Assembly (NCBI GenBank): GCA_036557785.1
Contig: DATBGZ010000038.1
Span: forward strand, 124,001 to 188,000
DNA: 64,000 nucleotides
Direction of reading: 5' to 3'
Source of the DNA: DATBGZ01 sp036557785
Lineage (GTDB): Bacteria; Actinomycetota; Actinomycetes; Mycobacteriales; Micromonosporaceae
The translations under genes were made by a program, and so were the position numbers. Below, in pieces: positions 43,038 through 51,872 of this stretch. The notes beneath the pieces were generated by a model. The model saw only the letters and a program-made list of their open reading frames with translations, had not been told where the DNA came from and did no database searches. The stretch's first letter is position 1. Every line of letters begins with the position of its first letter.

Positions 43038-44468
43038 TCAGCCACCCAGGCTCGCGCCGATCTCGCGGACCACGGCGACGAGTACGTCGAGGTCGGCGGC
43101 GGTGGTGCGCCAGTTGCTGATCGCGGGTCGCAGCGCCACGTGTCCACGGTAGACGGTTGGGCCCGCGAAGACCCGCCCGTCATCGAGCAGCGCCGCGGCC
43201 AGCCGCCGGTTCAACCCGTCGAGCTCCGCTTCGGAGGCTCCCGCGGGGCGGTACCGGAAGCAGACGATGTTCAGCGATACCTCGGCGAGGCGCTCGAGGT
43301 CGGGTGCGGCGTCGACCGCGTCGGCAAGGTACCGCGCCAGCGCGCAGTGCCGCTCGACCAGCTCGCGGAAGCCGGAGCGGCCGTACGCCGCCAGGCTCGC
43401 CCAGATCGGCAGTGCCCGGGCACGCCGCGACGATTCTGGCCCGAGCAGCCCGTAGCCGCCGCGCGGATCGTCCGGGCCGGGCAGGTACGCCGCACCGGGC
43501 ATGCCGAACGCCGGGCCGAGCCGCGCCGGGTCGGCGACCAGGGCGAACCCGCTCTCGTACGGCACATTGAGCCACTTGTGCGCGTCGGCGGCGATCGAGT
43601 TCGCGCGGTCGATCCCCGCGGTGAGGTGGCTGGTGCCGGGCGACAGCGACGCGAAGAGCCCGAAGGCGCCGTCCACGTGCAGCCACGCGCCGAACTCTTC
43701 CGCGAGATCCGCGAAGTCCGCGATCGGGTCGAACTCGCCGGCGTTGACCTCGCCGGCGGTCGCGATGAGCACCGCGGGAGCACCGTCCAATGAGGAGAGT
43801 CGCTGCCGCAGCGCGGCGAGGTCGACGCGACCGACGTCGTCGCGGACGAACGCCTCGACCGTGTCCCGGCCATGCCCGAGCAGCTGCAGGGCCTTGCGGG
43901 CGCTGGGGTGCACGTAACCTCCGCCGAGCACCGGCATCCGCGGCAGCCCGACGATGCCCTCGGCCGCGACGTCGACACCGTGCCGCTCGCCCCACCAGTG
44001 CGTGGCGGTCGCGAGCGCCGTGACATTGCCGAATGTCGCGCTCGCCGTCAGCGCGCCGCCCCACGACGGGGGCAGGCCGACGAGGTCGACCAGCCACGCC
44101 AGCACGGTGGTCTCCACGGTGGTGGCGAAGAAGGACGAGGCCCGGACGAACGCGTTCTGGTCGAGCAGCGAGACCACCCAGTCGGCGGCGAGCGCGGCCG
44201 GCGTCGAGCCACCGATCACGAAGTGGTAGAAGCGCGGTCCCGCGGAGGCCGTCGCGGTCGCGGTACCCACGCGCAGCAACGTCTCCACCGCCGCCATCGT
44301 GCCGGAGCCACGTTCGGGCAGCGGGCCCTGCACCTGTGACAGCAACGGTTCGGCGGTCGGATCGTAGACGGGACGTGTGGCCAGCGAGTCGAGGTACGGC
44401 TCCGCGGCGGCCAGGACGCGCTGTAGCGCCGGGACGGTCTCAGCCGCCTCGGCCAGAGGATCACCCAT
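43038..44468 (-). CDS. PLP-dependent (group II) decarboxylase family protein
   Basis: 476 aa. The PLP-binding lysine lies in 'SIAADAHKWLNVPYESGFAL' (about residue 288). Upstream are 'TASATFGNVTALATATHWW' (phosphate-binding Thr/Ser region), 'IATAGEVNAGEFDPIADFADL' and 'WLHVDGAFGLFASL' (the Asp that bonds the pyridine N). This matches the Pyridoxal_deC family (aromatic-amino-acid, glutamate or diaminobutyrate decarboxylases). The residues around the site do not single out a substrate for me. It is divergent from the MFS transporter by 94 bp. Confidence 0.9.
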   Translation of the reverse strand: MGDPLAEAAETVPALQRVLAAAEPYLDSLATRPVYDPTAEPLLSQVQGPLPERGSGTMAAVETLLRVGTATATASAGPRFYHFVIGGSTPAALAADWVVSLLDQNAFVRASSFFATTVETTVLAWLVDLVGLPPSWGGALTASATFGNVTALATATHWWGERHGVDVAAEGIVGLPRMPVLGGGYVHPSARKALQLLGHGRDTVEAFVRDDVGRVDLAALRQRLSSLDGAPAVLIATAGEVNAGEFDPIADFADLAEEFGAWLHVDGAFGLFASLSPGTSHLTAGIDRANSIAADAHKWLNVPYESGFALVADPARLGPAFGMPGAAYLPGPDDPRGGYGLLGPESSRRARALPIWASLAAYGRSGFRELVERHCALARYLADAVDAAPDLERLAEVSLNIVCFRYRPAGASEAELDGLNRRLAAALLDDGRVFAGPTVYRGHVALRPAISNWRTTAADLDVLVAVVREIGASLGG

Positions 44469-44562
44469 GCCCGTACGGTACCGGCCTCCGGTCGGACTAC
44501 ACTTTGTTGCGCCGCGTGGTTACCCTGTTACTTCCTGTCTCCACCCCGACTCAGGTGGCCCC

Positions 44563-45843
44563 GTGGCTCAGCACATCGATCCTCCCGCGATGCGCAGGGG
44601 CGCATGGTCGCACCCGGTCATGCGCGCGATCCTCAGCGCGGAAGCCATCTCCGCTCTCGGCTCGCAGATGTCGCTGGTGGCGCTGCCGTGGTTCGTCCTG
44701 ATGCGCGAGCACGACACGGCGACACAACTGGGATTCGTCCTCGCCGCCCAGGTGCTGCCCGCGGCGCTGTTGGGCATCCCCTCAGCGGTCGTGGTGCAGC
44801 GCCTCGGGGTTCGACGGACCCTGCTCACCGCGGATCTGTGCCGCTGCCCGCTCATCGCTGCCATTCCGATGCTGTATCTGGCCGAGCGGCTCAGCTTTTC
44901 CATGCTGCTCGGCCTCGTCTTCGCGGTCGGCGTCTTCACCGCGCCGTACATGAGCGCCCAACGCCTGTTGATCCCGCAGACGTTCGCCGACACCGACGCC
45001 CAGGTGGTGCAGGGCAACGCGCTCGTCGAAGGCGTGATCCGATTCGCCATGCTGCTCGGGCCGGCCGTCGCGGGCGTGGCCATCATGGCGTTCGGCTCCG
45101 TGAGGGTGCTCTACTTCGACGCCTTCACGTTCCTGGTCGCGTTCCTGATCCTTCGCCGCGGGCTGCCGGTGACCACGCCGGTGACGACGCCGGTGATCAC
45201 GCCGGCCGCCGCGCCGTTGGCCTCCACAGTGGACCATAGCGGTGTCTTGGCGGGCGTGCGGTTCGCGCTACGCGACCCGATCCTGAGCCGCATCACGGTC
45301 GCGTCCCTGGTCTTCGGGCTCTTCTTCCCGCCGCTGATCGCGAGCCTGCCCGTGCTGACGAAGTTCCGGTACGACAGCGACCCACGTGTCGCCGGTCTGC
45401 TCTACTCCGCGATGGGCGCGGGCGCGTTGGTCGGCACTCTGGTCGTGCTGCCGTTCGCGAAAGCCCCGGCGCTGCGCCTGGGCGCGATCGGAGCGGTCGG
45501 GCTCTCGGTTCCGCTGTGGCTGCTCGTCGGGAACCTGAAGGCCTGGCAGTTCGCACTGGTCATGCTCGTCTCTGGACTCTTCACCCCCATCCTCAATGCG
45601 CCGGTGATCAGCCAGATCGCGCTGCGTGCCCCGGAACCGGTGCGAGCCAAGGTGGTGACCTTCGTACTCACCACCAACATGCTCACCGGTCCGATCGCGT
45701 TCGCGCTGACCGGGCCCGCGCTGGACCACTGGGGCCTCACCCCCGTGTACGTGGTCGTCGCGGTGGGCGTGACCGCGGCCTCCGCGCTGATGGTGACCCT
45801 CGCGTCCGTCGCCCCCCGACAGTCGTCGATGTCGATCCCCTAG
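44563..45843 (+). CDS. Major facilitator superfamily (MFS) transporter
   Basis: About 426 aa from a GTG at 44563. About ten to twelve hydrophobic segments. The loop 2-3 motif is degenerate ('GIPSAVVVQRLGVRRTLL'); there is a central cytosolic loop rich in Thr/Pro/Val ('TTPVTTPVITPAAAP', itself a short repeat) and a second half starting 'GVLAGVRFALRDPILSRI'. This fits the MFS_3/enterobactin-exporter-like group common in actinobacteria. It is divergent from the PLP decarboxylase; co-function (export of a decarboxylation product) is possible but unproved. It ends directly against a HIT-protein remnant. Confidence 0.88.
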   Translation: MAQHIDPPAMRRGAWSHPVMRAILSAEAISALGSQMSLVALPWFVLMREHDTATQLGFVLAAQVLPAALLGIPSAVVVQRLGVRRTLLTADLCRCPLIAAIPMLYLAERLSFSMLLGLVFAVGVFTAPYMSAQRLLIPQTFADTDAQVVQGNALVEGVIRFAMLLGPAVAGVAIMAFGSVRVLYFDAFTFLVAFLILRRGLPVTTPVTTPVITPAAAPLASTVDHSGVLAGVRFALRDPILSRITVASLVFGLFFPPLIASLPVLTKFRYDSDPRVAGLLYSAMGAGALVGTLVVLPFAKAPALRLGAIGAVGLSVPLWLLVGNLKAWQFALVMLVSGLFTPILNAPVISQIALRAPEPVRAKVVTFVLTTNMLTGPIAFALTGPALDHWGLTPVYVVVAVGVTAASALMVTLASVAPRQSSMSIP

Positions 45844-46034
45844 CCCCGCGCGTCGCGTCCGGGCGACCCGGTACACCACTGCCTGCAGGCGCAGGTACTC
45901 GGCGGGCGTCAGGTCCAGTGCTCGTGCCCGGGTTCGCCGGCGAGCAGGGTGCAGATAAAGCACGCTCCCGACCGCACCCGCCTGGCGTACGCCTCGCGAG
46001 ATGCCGGATCCACCGGCACGCGCTCGGTGCCCAT
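45844..46034 (-). pseudogene. Remnant of a HIT-family hydrolase gene
   Basis: From an ATG at 46034 the minus strand reads 'GTERVPVDPASREAYARRV' then 'SGACFICTLLAGEPGHEH' and stops. In another frame it resumes with 'DLTPAEYLRLQAVVYRVAR', ending at the MFS stop codon. In intact HIT-family proteins of this type the CFIC...GHEH start is followed by about 40 residues before the 'YLRLQ' helix and then the HxHxH active site. Here the middle and the whole active site are missing. It is therefore a decayed, internally deleted and 3'-truncated gene. Confidence 0.7.
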
Positions 46035-46043
46035 GGGCCGACG

Positions 46044-47222
46044 CTACGCGGTGCGCAGGATGAGCAGGGTGATCTCGCTCGGGGCGAAGATGCGAAATGG
46101 CGGGCCCCAGAATCCCGTTCCGCGGCTGGTGTAGAGCTGAGTGCGCTCGCCGTGGCGGGTCAGGCCGTGCAGCGTCGGCTGGTCCACCCGTACGAGCAGG
46201 TGGAAGGGCCACATCTGCCCGCCATGGGTGTGTCCGGAAATCTGCAGGTCGACCCCGTGCGAGATCGCGGCATCGACCTGCTTCGGTTGGTGGGCGAGCA
46301 GCAGCACCGGTACGCCGTCCGGGGCCCCGGCGAGGGCCGCGCCATGGTCCGCGCCGTGCCCCGGCCGCCCCGATCCCTTGGCCGTACGGTCGTCCACGCC
46401 CGCGACGACCAGCCTCGCCCCGCCCCGCTCGACGACGATGTGGCGGTTGTGCAGCGCCTCCCAGCCGAGCTCGGTCATGTGCGCGAGCCAGCCGTCCGCC
46501 TCACCGAAGTACTCGTGGTTGCCGGTGACATAGGTACGCGCCAGCCGGGCCCGCACGTCGGCCAGGTGTCGCGACTGCTCCTGCCGGGCGGCCACCGAAC
46601 CGTCGGCGATATCGCCGGTGTGGCAGGCCACATCGGCATCGAGGGAGTTGACCACCTCGACGACTCGGGCAGACCACCGGACGCGGTCGATCGGCCCGTA
46701 GTGCGTGTCCGTGATGAGCACCACCCGGGCCCCGTCAAGCCCAGAGCCCAGCCCACCGATACCGACCTCGACCGTGCGGACGCGGGGCACCCGCATCGCC
46801 TCGAAGTATCCCCAGACCAGCAGCACCGCCGCGATCGCGAGCACCGCCACGGCCACCACGCGGTCCACCGCGGGCGTCGCCACGCCGACCCCGCGCAGCA
46901 CGCCGCCGGCGACCGCTCCCAGCACCGACCAGGCGAAGAGCACCCAGATCACCCCGAGCAGGGCGTCGCCGGTGCAGGCCGCGGGGTCGCTGCCCTTGCC
47001 GTGACCGCGGTACATGAGCAGCGGCAGGGTCAGCGCGCCGAGGCCGAGGGCGACGGCTGCGACCACCGTCACCGGAACCGGCCAGGACGGTGCCAGCACC
47101 AATGTCCACAAGGGAGCGCCAAACAGCAGTGCCATCGCCGTGACCAGCACGGCGACGAAGGCGGCCACCCGCCGGCGGTGCCTGCGTGCGGCCTGGCGGG
47201 CAGGCGAGTCGGTCGTCGTCAC
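46044..47222 (-). CDS. Membrane-anchored metallophosphoesterase
   Basis: About 392 aa from a GTG at 47222 with an AGGAA element upstream. Four hydrophobic helices occupy residues about 15-140, followed by a calcineurin-like phosphoesterase domain. All metal motifs are present: 'LITDTHYG' (DxH), 'HTGDIADG' (GD), 'VTGNHEYF' (GNHE), 'LLLAHQP' and 'QISGHTHGGQMWP' (GHTH). The family (YkuE/YaeI-like) includes phospholipid and phosphodiester hydrolases at the membrane. It shares a 65-bp divergent region with the sigma factor gene. Confidence 0.92.
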   Translation of the reverse strand: MTTTDSPARQAARRHRRRVAAFVAVLVTAMALLFGAPLWTLVLAPSWPVPVTVVAAVALGLGALTLPLLMYRGHGKGSDPAACTGDALLGVIWVLFAWSVLGAVAGGVLRGVGVATPAVDRVVAVAVLAIAAVLLVWGYFEAMRVPRVRTVEVGIGGLGSGLDGARVVLITDTHYGPIDRVRWSARVVEVVNSLDADVACHTGDIADGSVAARQEQSRHLADVRARLARTYVTGNHEYFGEADGWLAHMTELGWEALHNRHIVVERGGARLVVAGVDDRTAKGSGRPGHGADHGAALAGAPDGVPVLLLAHQPKQVDAAISHGVDLQISGHTHGGQMWPFHLLVRVDQPTLHGLTRHGERTQLYTSRGTGFWGPPFRIFAPSEITLLILRTA

Positions 47223-47287
47223 AGTGGCGTTCCTATCATGCCCGCTGCGATGCGACGGATCGCCCCGCTGAGGGTAGCCTGTGGCCG

Positions 47288-48298
47288 GTGGATGCAGGGG
47301 TGGCAGAGCGCTCGGGCGCAGGGGTGGGCGAGGTCGCCGAGCTGGAGGCGTATCGGCGCGAGCTGACCGGGTACTGCTACCGGATGCTCGGCTCCGGGTT
47401 CGAGGCCGAGGACGCGGCACAGGAGGCCCTGGTGCGGGCCTGGCGGGCCCATGAACGCTTCGAGGGGCGCTCAGCGCTGCGATCGTGGCTGTACCGGATC
47501 GCGACCAACGTCTGCCTGGACATGCTCGACGCCGGCCAGCGCCGGGCCCGACCCATGGATCTGGGCCCATCCGGGCGAGCCACGGACGCGGTGCCGGCGC
47601 CGCTGCCGGAACGCACCTGGATCATGCCGGTCCCCGACGCGTCGGTACTGCCGGGCTCGGGCGATCCGGCGGAGGTCGCCGTGACGCGCGAATCCGTACG
47701 GCTGGCGTTCGTCGCGGCGTTGCAGCACCTGCCGCCCCGACAGCGTGCCGTGCTCATCCTGCGCGAGGTGCTGCAGTGGCCGGCGGCCGAGGTGGCCCAG
47801 TTGCTGGAGACCAGCGTCGCCTCGGTGAACAGTGCCCTGCAGCGGGCCCGAGCCACGCTGGCGTCGATCGATGTGATGGACACCGATACGCTCGCTCCCG
47901 ACGACCCGGCCCAACGGTCGCTGCTGGACCGGTACGTGTCGGCGTTCGAGGCATACGACCTCGACGCGCTCACCGCCCTGCTGCACGAGGACGCGATGCT
48001 GTCCATGCCACCGTTGGCGCTGTGGCTGCGGGGCCCGGACCAGATCCGGGCCTGGATGCTCGGCACCGGCCGGCACTGCCGGGGCTCGCGCCTGATCCCG
48101 ACCGCGGCGAACGGCTCGCCCGCGTTCGGCCAGTACCGGGCGACCGGCCCCGGCGGCTCGCACGAGCCCTGGGCGCTGATCATCCTGGAGATCGAGGCGG
48201 GACGCATCGCCACCATGAACTCGTTCCTCGACACCGGCCGCCTGTTCGACCTCTTCGGCCTCCCGCCCGTACCCCCGTTGCCAGCGCGGGGGGCCTAG
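47288..48298 (+). CDS. ECF sigma factor with C-terminal SnoaL-like domain (SigG/SigX5 type)
   Basis: About 336 aa; GTG at 47288 chosen, with another in-frame GTG at 47300. Region 2 is 'YRRELTGYCYRMLGSGFEAEDAAQEALVRAW' onwards to 'RSWLYRIATNVCLDML'. Region 4 is 'LPPRQRAVLILREVLQWPAAEVAQLLETSVASVNSAL' (about 145-180). The C-terminal ~130 residues form a SnoaL/NTF2-like domain ('LDRYVSAFEAYDLDALTALLHEDAML'), the arrangement of SigG/SigJ-like factors, where this domain modulates activity. No anti-sigma gene is adjacent, as expected for this type. It overlaps the convergent neighbour by 4 bp. Confidence 0.92.
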   Translation: MDAGVAERSGAGVGEVAELEAYRRELTGYCYRMLGSGFEAEDAAQEALVRAWRAHERFEGRSALRSWLYRIATNVCLDMLDAGQRRARPMDLGPSGRATDAVPAPLPERTWIMPVPDASVLPGSGDPAEVAVTRESVRLAFVAALQHLPPRQRAVLILREVLQWPAAEVAQLLETSVASVNSALQRARATLASIDVMDTDTLAPDDPAQRSLLDRYVSAFEAYDLDALTALLHEDAMLSMPPLALWLRGPDQIRAWMLGTGRHCRGSRLIPTAANGSPAFGQYRATGPGGSHEPWALIILEIEAGRIATMNSFLDTGRLFDLFGLPPVPPLPARGA

Positions 48299-49305
48299 CC
48301 TGGCAGGTCGCCGGCGTGGTCCACGATCGCCCGGGCCATGACCGCCGTCGAGGCGATGACGGTACCCGCTGTTTCGGAGAACGAACCGCCGGGCGGCTCG
48401 GGGGCGCCGAGTGGCTTGCCGGTGAGCACGTCCCGCTCGCCGAGGTACTGCAGGGTGTTCCGATCGAAGATCCACTCTTGGCGGATCGCACCGTTGGCGT
48501 AGGGGTGGGCGATCCCGATCCCGTGCCGGCCGAGGGCGTCGACCACGTCATCGATGACGGTGACGTCGGGGATCCGGGCCGCGGCCTGGTACAGGGCGAC
48601 AGCCAGGTGCGGTGGCACGACCTGCTCCCTGATGAGGTCGCCGATCGTCGCGAACGCCTCCTGCTGGCGGCTCTGTCCCATGCCGCGTGTCTCCCGGTAG
48701 ATCTTCAACAGCAGCAGGTCGGGGTCGGCCGTCAGTCCCCTGAGGTACGGCAGCGTCGGCGCGTTGATGTTCGGCTGGTGCGGCGGCAGGACGGTGTCCG
48801 TGCCCGCGGCGTCGCGAACGAGCCCTGGCGCGGATCCGTCGACCGACAGCCAGATCTCCCGCGGGCTCGGTGTCCCCTCGCTCCATCCGGGCGCCGTGCC
48901 GGTGAAGATCGCCCCGGCGCCGTACGTCTTGATGTAGACGAACTGGTCATCACGGATCTGGTCGATGGGTTGGATCTCGTCGCTGTTCGCCGCGGCCAGG
49001 GCGATGCGGTTGAGCAGCTCGCCCGCCGGGGTGTGACCGGCCCAGACCTTGCCGATGCCGAGAACGAACGCGCTCGTGAGCCACACCGCCAGGACCAGCG
49101 CCAACGCCCCGCCAACCAGGGAGGGCACCAGGACCCGCCGTCGGCGACGGGCGGGCGCTGGGTTCGCGACGGCCGTGTCCCCAGCCGTACGGTCTTCATC
49201 GATCCGTGCCATGACGGCCTCCCTGAGCGCACGCTGGCGGCCCTCGGGAAGCTCGTGGCGGGCGGGGTCCGGCAGCAGCCGGGCCAGCTCGCGGATCTCG
49301 TTCAT
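48295..49305 (-). CDS. CU044_5270-family membrane protein, partner of the ECF sigma factor
   Basis: 336 aa. A short cytosolic N-terminus ('MNEIRELARLLPDP', about 1-55) is followed by one transmembrane helix (about 60-83, 'SLVGGALALVLAVWLTSAF') and an external domain with 'FVYIKTYGA', 'REIWLSVDGSAPGLV', 'NAPTLPYLRGLTADPDLLL' and 'EWIFDRNTLQYLGERDVLTG'. This is the CU044_5270 family layout. Its start overlaps the sigma factor stop by 4 nt (ATGA), so an anti-sigma-like role for the cytosolic tail is plausible, though the classical zinc HxxxCxxC motif is absent. Confidence 0.85.
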   Translation of the reverse strand: MNEIRELARLLPDPARHELPEGRQRALREAVMARIDEDRTAGDTAVANPAPARRRRRVLVPSLVGGALALVLAVWLTSAFVLGIGKVWAGHTPAGELLNRIALAAANSDEIQPIDQIRDDQFVYIKTYGAGAIFTGTAPGWSEGTPSPREIWLSVDGSAPGLVRDAAGTDTVLPPHQPNINAPTLPYLRGLTADPDLLLLKIYRETRGMGQSRQQEAFATIGDLIREQVVPPHLAVALYQAAARIPDVTVIDDVVDALGRHGIGIAHPYANGAIRQEWIFDRNTLQYLGERDVLTGKPLGAPEPPGGSFSETAGTVIASTAVMARAIVDHAGDLPG

Positions 49306-49940
49306 GTCTTCGCCTCCGGTGCGGGCCGGGCCGTCGCGACGCGGCGGCTACTGTCTACCTGTCGCGGCGGCGCATCGAGTTCCACAGTGGAGCGCACGCG
49401 CCGGAGTTTGCGCCGGGCCCGGGACAGCCGCGACCGTACGGTCCCGACCGGGATGCCCAGCGCCTGTGCCGCGGCCGCGTAGTCGAGCTCGGCCCAGACG
49501 CACAGCGCGACCACCTCGCGCTCCTGCGGACGCAGGTGGCCCAGCGCGGCCCGTACCTGCGCGAGCAGCCGCGACTCGTCGAGTCGGCCGACCACGTCGT
49601 CGGCGAAGTCCGGCTGCTCGTCGCGTGGCGCGACCCGGACCAGCAGGTCGCGCTCGCGCCGGTGTTTGCGGTTGAGGTTGCGGATGACGTTGGTAGCGAT
49701 GCCGAGCAGCCACGGTCGCGGTGACCCGCCATCGGCGTCGATGCGCTCGCGCAACCGCCACGCCTGCAGGAACGTCGCCGAGAGCACGTCCTCCGCCACG
49801 CCACGGTCGCCGGTCAGGCGATACGCGTGCAGGTAGACGGCCCGGGCGTACGCGTCGAAGAGCTCGCCGAACGCGGGCGGCTCTCCGGCGCGCAGGCGTT
49901 CCCGCAGACTGCGCTCCACATCCTCAACCTGTCCGCCCAC
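49302..49940 (-). CDS. ECF-family RNA polymerase sigma factor
   Basis: 212 aa. Region 2: 'FDAYARAVYLHAYRLTGDRGVAEDVLSATFLQAWRLRERI' to 'RPWLLGIATNVIRNLNRKHRRE' (about 28-95). Region 4: 'LRPQEREVVALCVWAELDYAAAAQALGIPVGTVRSRLSRARRKLR' (about 133-178). It forms a translationally coupled pair with the downstream CU044_5270 membrane protein, the usual arrangement for such sigma factors. The C-terminal ~30 residues are Pro/Arg-rich and not conserved. Confidence 0.93.
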   Translation of the reverse strand: MGGQVEDVERSLRERLRAGEPPAFGELFDAYARAVYLHAYRLTGDRGVAEDVLSATFLQAWRLRERIDADGGSPRPWLLGIATNVIRNLNRKHRRERDLLVRVAPRDEQPDFADDVVGRLDESRLLAQVRAALGHLRPQEREVVALCVWAELDYAAAAQALGIPVGTVRSRLSRARRKLRRVRSTVELDAPPRQVDSSRRVATARPAPEAKT

Positions 49941-50039
49941 GCCGGTCAGGTTCCCGGTTGCGCCCGGCGTCCGTCAACGCCGCAGAGCCCGCTCCCACTC
50001 TGGCGGGAACTGGCGGCCAGGGTCGGGCGTCGAAGGGCC

Positions 50040-50477
50040 ATGAATGCCTGGCGTGCGCCGCTGGTCGTGCTGATTGTGGGCGTTTTGGGTGGATGCGCCG
50101 CCGGTGCGTCCGACCCCGCTGGCCCGGGTGTCACGGTGCCGTCCGGCACAACGGACTGCGGCACGTACGTCTTGACCCAGCGGGGCGACCCGCAGCACCC
50201 CGGCGACGACAGGGTGCCCGACTCCGCCTTGAGCTGCTTCCTCGACGCGGTGCGGGCCAAGAGTCCGGCCGTGCTGACGGTGTCTCTGCCGACCGTCGAG
50301 GGCGACCCGATTCACTACACGTACCTCTCCGACGTCCAGGGTTCCGTCCAGGTCACGGAGGACACGCGCGAGGACAGGTACGGCCCGCGCGCCATCTACC
50401 ACATGACGTGCACCGGTCCGAGTGCCGACAACGGGCGTCTCTCCTTCGTGCAGTGCTCGACGCCCGTCGCGGCCTGA
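50040..50477 (+). CDS. Small lipoprotein of unknown function
   Basis: About 145 aa from the ATG at 50040 (AGGG upstream). The signal peptide 'APLVVLIVGVLGGC' ends in a lipobox VLGGC with Cys19. The mature part has 'CGTYVLTQRGD', 'LSCFLDAVRAKSPAVLTVSLPTVEGDPIHYTYLS' and four further Cys residues that may form disulphides. Similar small actinobacterial lipoproteins (DUF4362-like pattern) are of unknown function. It is divergent from the sigma factor gene. Confidence 0.75.
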   Translation: MNAWRAPLVVLIVGVLGGCAAGASDPAGPGVTVPSGTTDCGTYVLTQRGDPQHPGDDRVPDSALSCFLDAVRAKSPAVLTVSLPTVEGDPIHYTYLSDVQGSVQVTEDTREDRYGPRAIYHMTCTGPSADNGRLSFVQCSTPVAA

Positions 50478-50564
50478 CCCGTCGTTGCCCTGGTGGCACG
50501 CTCGCCTGACTGACTACGCACGGTCACTCGAACAGGCCTGGCGGGGCAGTTTCTCGTCGGACGG

Positions 50565-50603
50565 TTTGCTTTGGTGCTTCTGACGCAACGGCCCCTCACC
50601 TGG
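50565..50603 (+). repeat. Intergenic sequence copy B, similar to 4175-4213
   Basis: Ungapped similarity to 4175-4213, same orientation, sharing 'tctgacgcaacggccc' exactly. It lies about 90 bp after the lipoprotein stop. See copy A. Confidence 0.5.
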
Positions 50604-50932
50604 CAATAGTGATATAGCGAAAGGATTCGCTCTAGGCCGCCCGCTTACGGACGGTGATGTGGGCGGGTGCGCCCTGCGCCGGCGACGACGGCACTGTCCG
50701 TCAGGGATCCGGCTGTCGCGTCCTCGAAGCGCTCACTCTCCGTGAGCGGGGACCTCTGATCGACATCGGCGAGTCAATAAATATCAGCAGTCCACGGGGC
50801 GTTGCGCGAGAAGCACCTAAGCAAAGCGATCGCAGTGCGCAGGTCCGGGATCGGGTGTTCGAGTAGCTGTACGTAATGTTCGTGCGGGACTGAGGGGCCA
50901 GGGCGGTCAGGCGCAAGGCCGCGGGCGGGTCA

Positions 50933-50992
50933 GGAGGCGGCAGGGCGGGCAAGGAGGCGGCAGGGCGGGCAAGGAGGCAACAGAGCAAGTCA
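50933..50992. repeat. 20-bp tandem repeat, purine-rich
   Basis: Two identical 20-bp units (GGAGGCGGCAGGGCGGGCAA) at 50933-50952 and 50953-50972, with a third degenerate unit at 50973-50992. It lies just past the stop of the minus-strand methyltransferase gene. The G-rich top strand could form unusual structure. Confidence 0.8.
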
Positions 50993-51007
50993 GGGCGGAC
51001 GGGCGGG

Positions 51008-51805
51008 TCAGGGGTAGCAGAGCAGCTCGCCATGGGGGATGGCGAACCAGCCGTCCTCGGCCGCGGCCCACCGGCGCCAGGCTACGGAGATCCGCACGAG
51101 TTCGTCGCGAGTGGACAGTCCACTCTCGACAGCCTGGTCGGCGAACGAGGAGTTGACGATCCGCTCGGCCCACATTCCGCCCCAGTAGTCGCGGTCGACG
51201 AGCGTCGCGAAGCACCAGACCGATGCGCTGGGCGTGATCCGGGAGAAGCCCGCCTGTCCCGCCCACGACAGCAGCCGCCGTCCGGCATCGGCGTCGCCAC
51301 CGTTGTGGCGGATCAGCGTGCGGTACAGGTCGAGCCAGCGGTCCAGGTCGGGGTCGAGCGGGTACCAGATGAAGCCGCCGTAGTCGCTGTCCCGTACGGC
51401 CACGTGCCCGTCCGGCCGGCACACCCGCCGCATCTCGCGCAGTGCGGCGACCGGGTCGCCCAGGTGCTGCAGCACCTGGTGGGCATGGACGATGTCGAAG
51501 CTGTCGTCGGGGAACTCCAATGCGTACACGTCGCCGACCACGAAGTCCACATTCGCCAAGGCCCGGCTCGCCGCCAGAGCCTTGGCCTCGGCGAGCACAC
51601 CCGGCGCCGGGTCGAGGCCGACGACGCGGCCCGGCGCGACCCGCGAAGCGAGGTCCGCGGTGATGGTGCCCGGGCCACAGCCCACATCGAGCAGACGGTG
51701 GCCGGCGCGCAGGTGCGGCAGCAGGAACGCGGCCGAGTTCTCCGCGGTACGCCACCGGTGCGAGCGCAGTACGGCCGCACCGTGCCCGTGCGTATACGTC
51801 GCCAT
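51008..51805 (-). CDS. Class I SAM-dependent methyltransferase
   Basis: About 265 aa from the ATG at 51805, preceded by GGGAGG 6 nt upstream. 'LRAGHRLLDVGCGPGTITADLA' (motif I, about 33-54), 'VVGLDPAPGVLAEAKAL' (acidic loop), 'FVVGDVYALEFPDDSFDIVHAHQVLQHLGD' (motifs II/III) and 'LREMRRVCRPDGHVAVRDSDYGGFIWYP'. This is a UbiE/Methyltransf_25-like protein. Open frame extends upstream to 51988 but lacks a ribosome-binding site. The substrate is unknown. It is 67 bp downstream of the DUF4032 gene, same strand. Confidence 0.9.
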   Translation of the reverse strand: MATYTHGHGAAVLRSHRWRTAENSAAFLLPHLRAGHRLLDVGCGPGTITADLASRVAPGRVVGLDPAPGVLAEAKALAASRALANVDFVVGDVYALEFPDDSFDIVHAHQVLQHLGDPVAALREMRRVCRPDGHVAVRDSDYGGFIWYPLDPDLDRWLDLYRTLIRHNGGDADAGRRLLSWAGQAGFSRITPSASVWCFATLVDRDYWGGMWAERIVNSSFADQAVESGLSTRDELVRISVAWRRWAAAEDGWFAIPHGELLCYP

Positions 51806-51872
51806 GAGCTGCCTCCCGGATCCGGTCGCCACGATCGTATGTCGCGTCCTGGATAACGGGATGTCGTTCTCA

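Larger units (their letters stand above)
50478..51007. other. Intergenic region with repeats
   Basis: About 530 bp between the lipoprotein and a convergent methyltransferase gene. It contains copy B of the 4175 sequence (50565-50603), an AT-rich spot near 50775, and a 20-bp tandem repeat (50933-50992). An open frame of 70 codons (50654-50866) resembles nothing I know and is not called. Confidence 0.5.

Noticed and set aside
50654..50866. 70-codon open frame in the intergenic region
   Set aside because: No ribosome-binding site, no homology I recognise, and codon usage not clearly coding.
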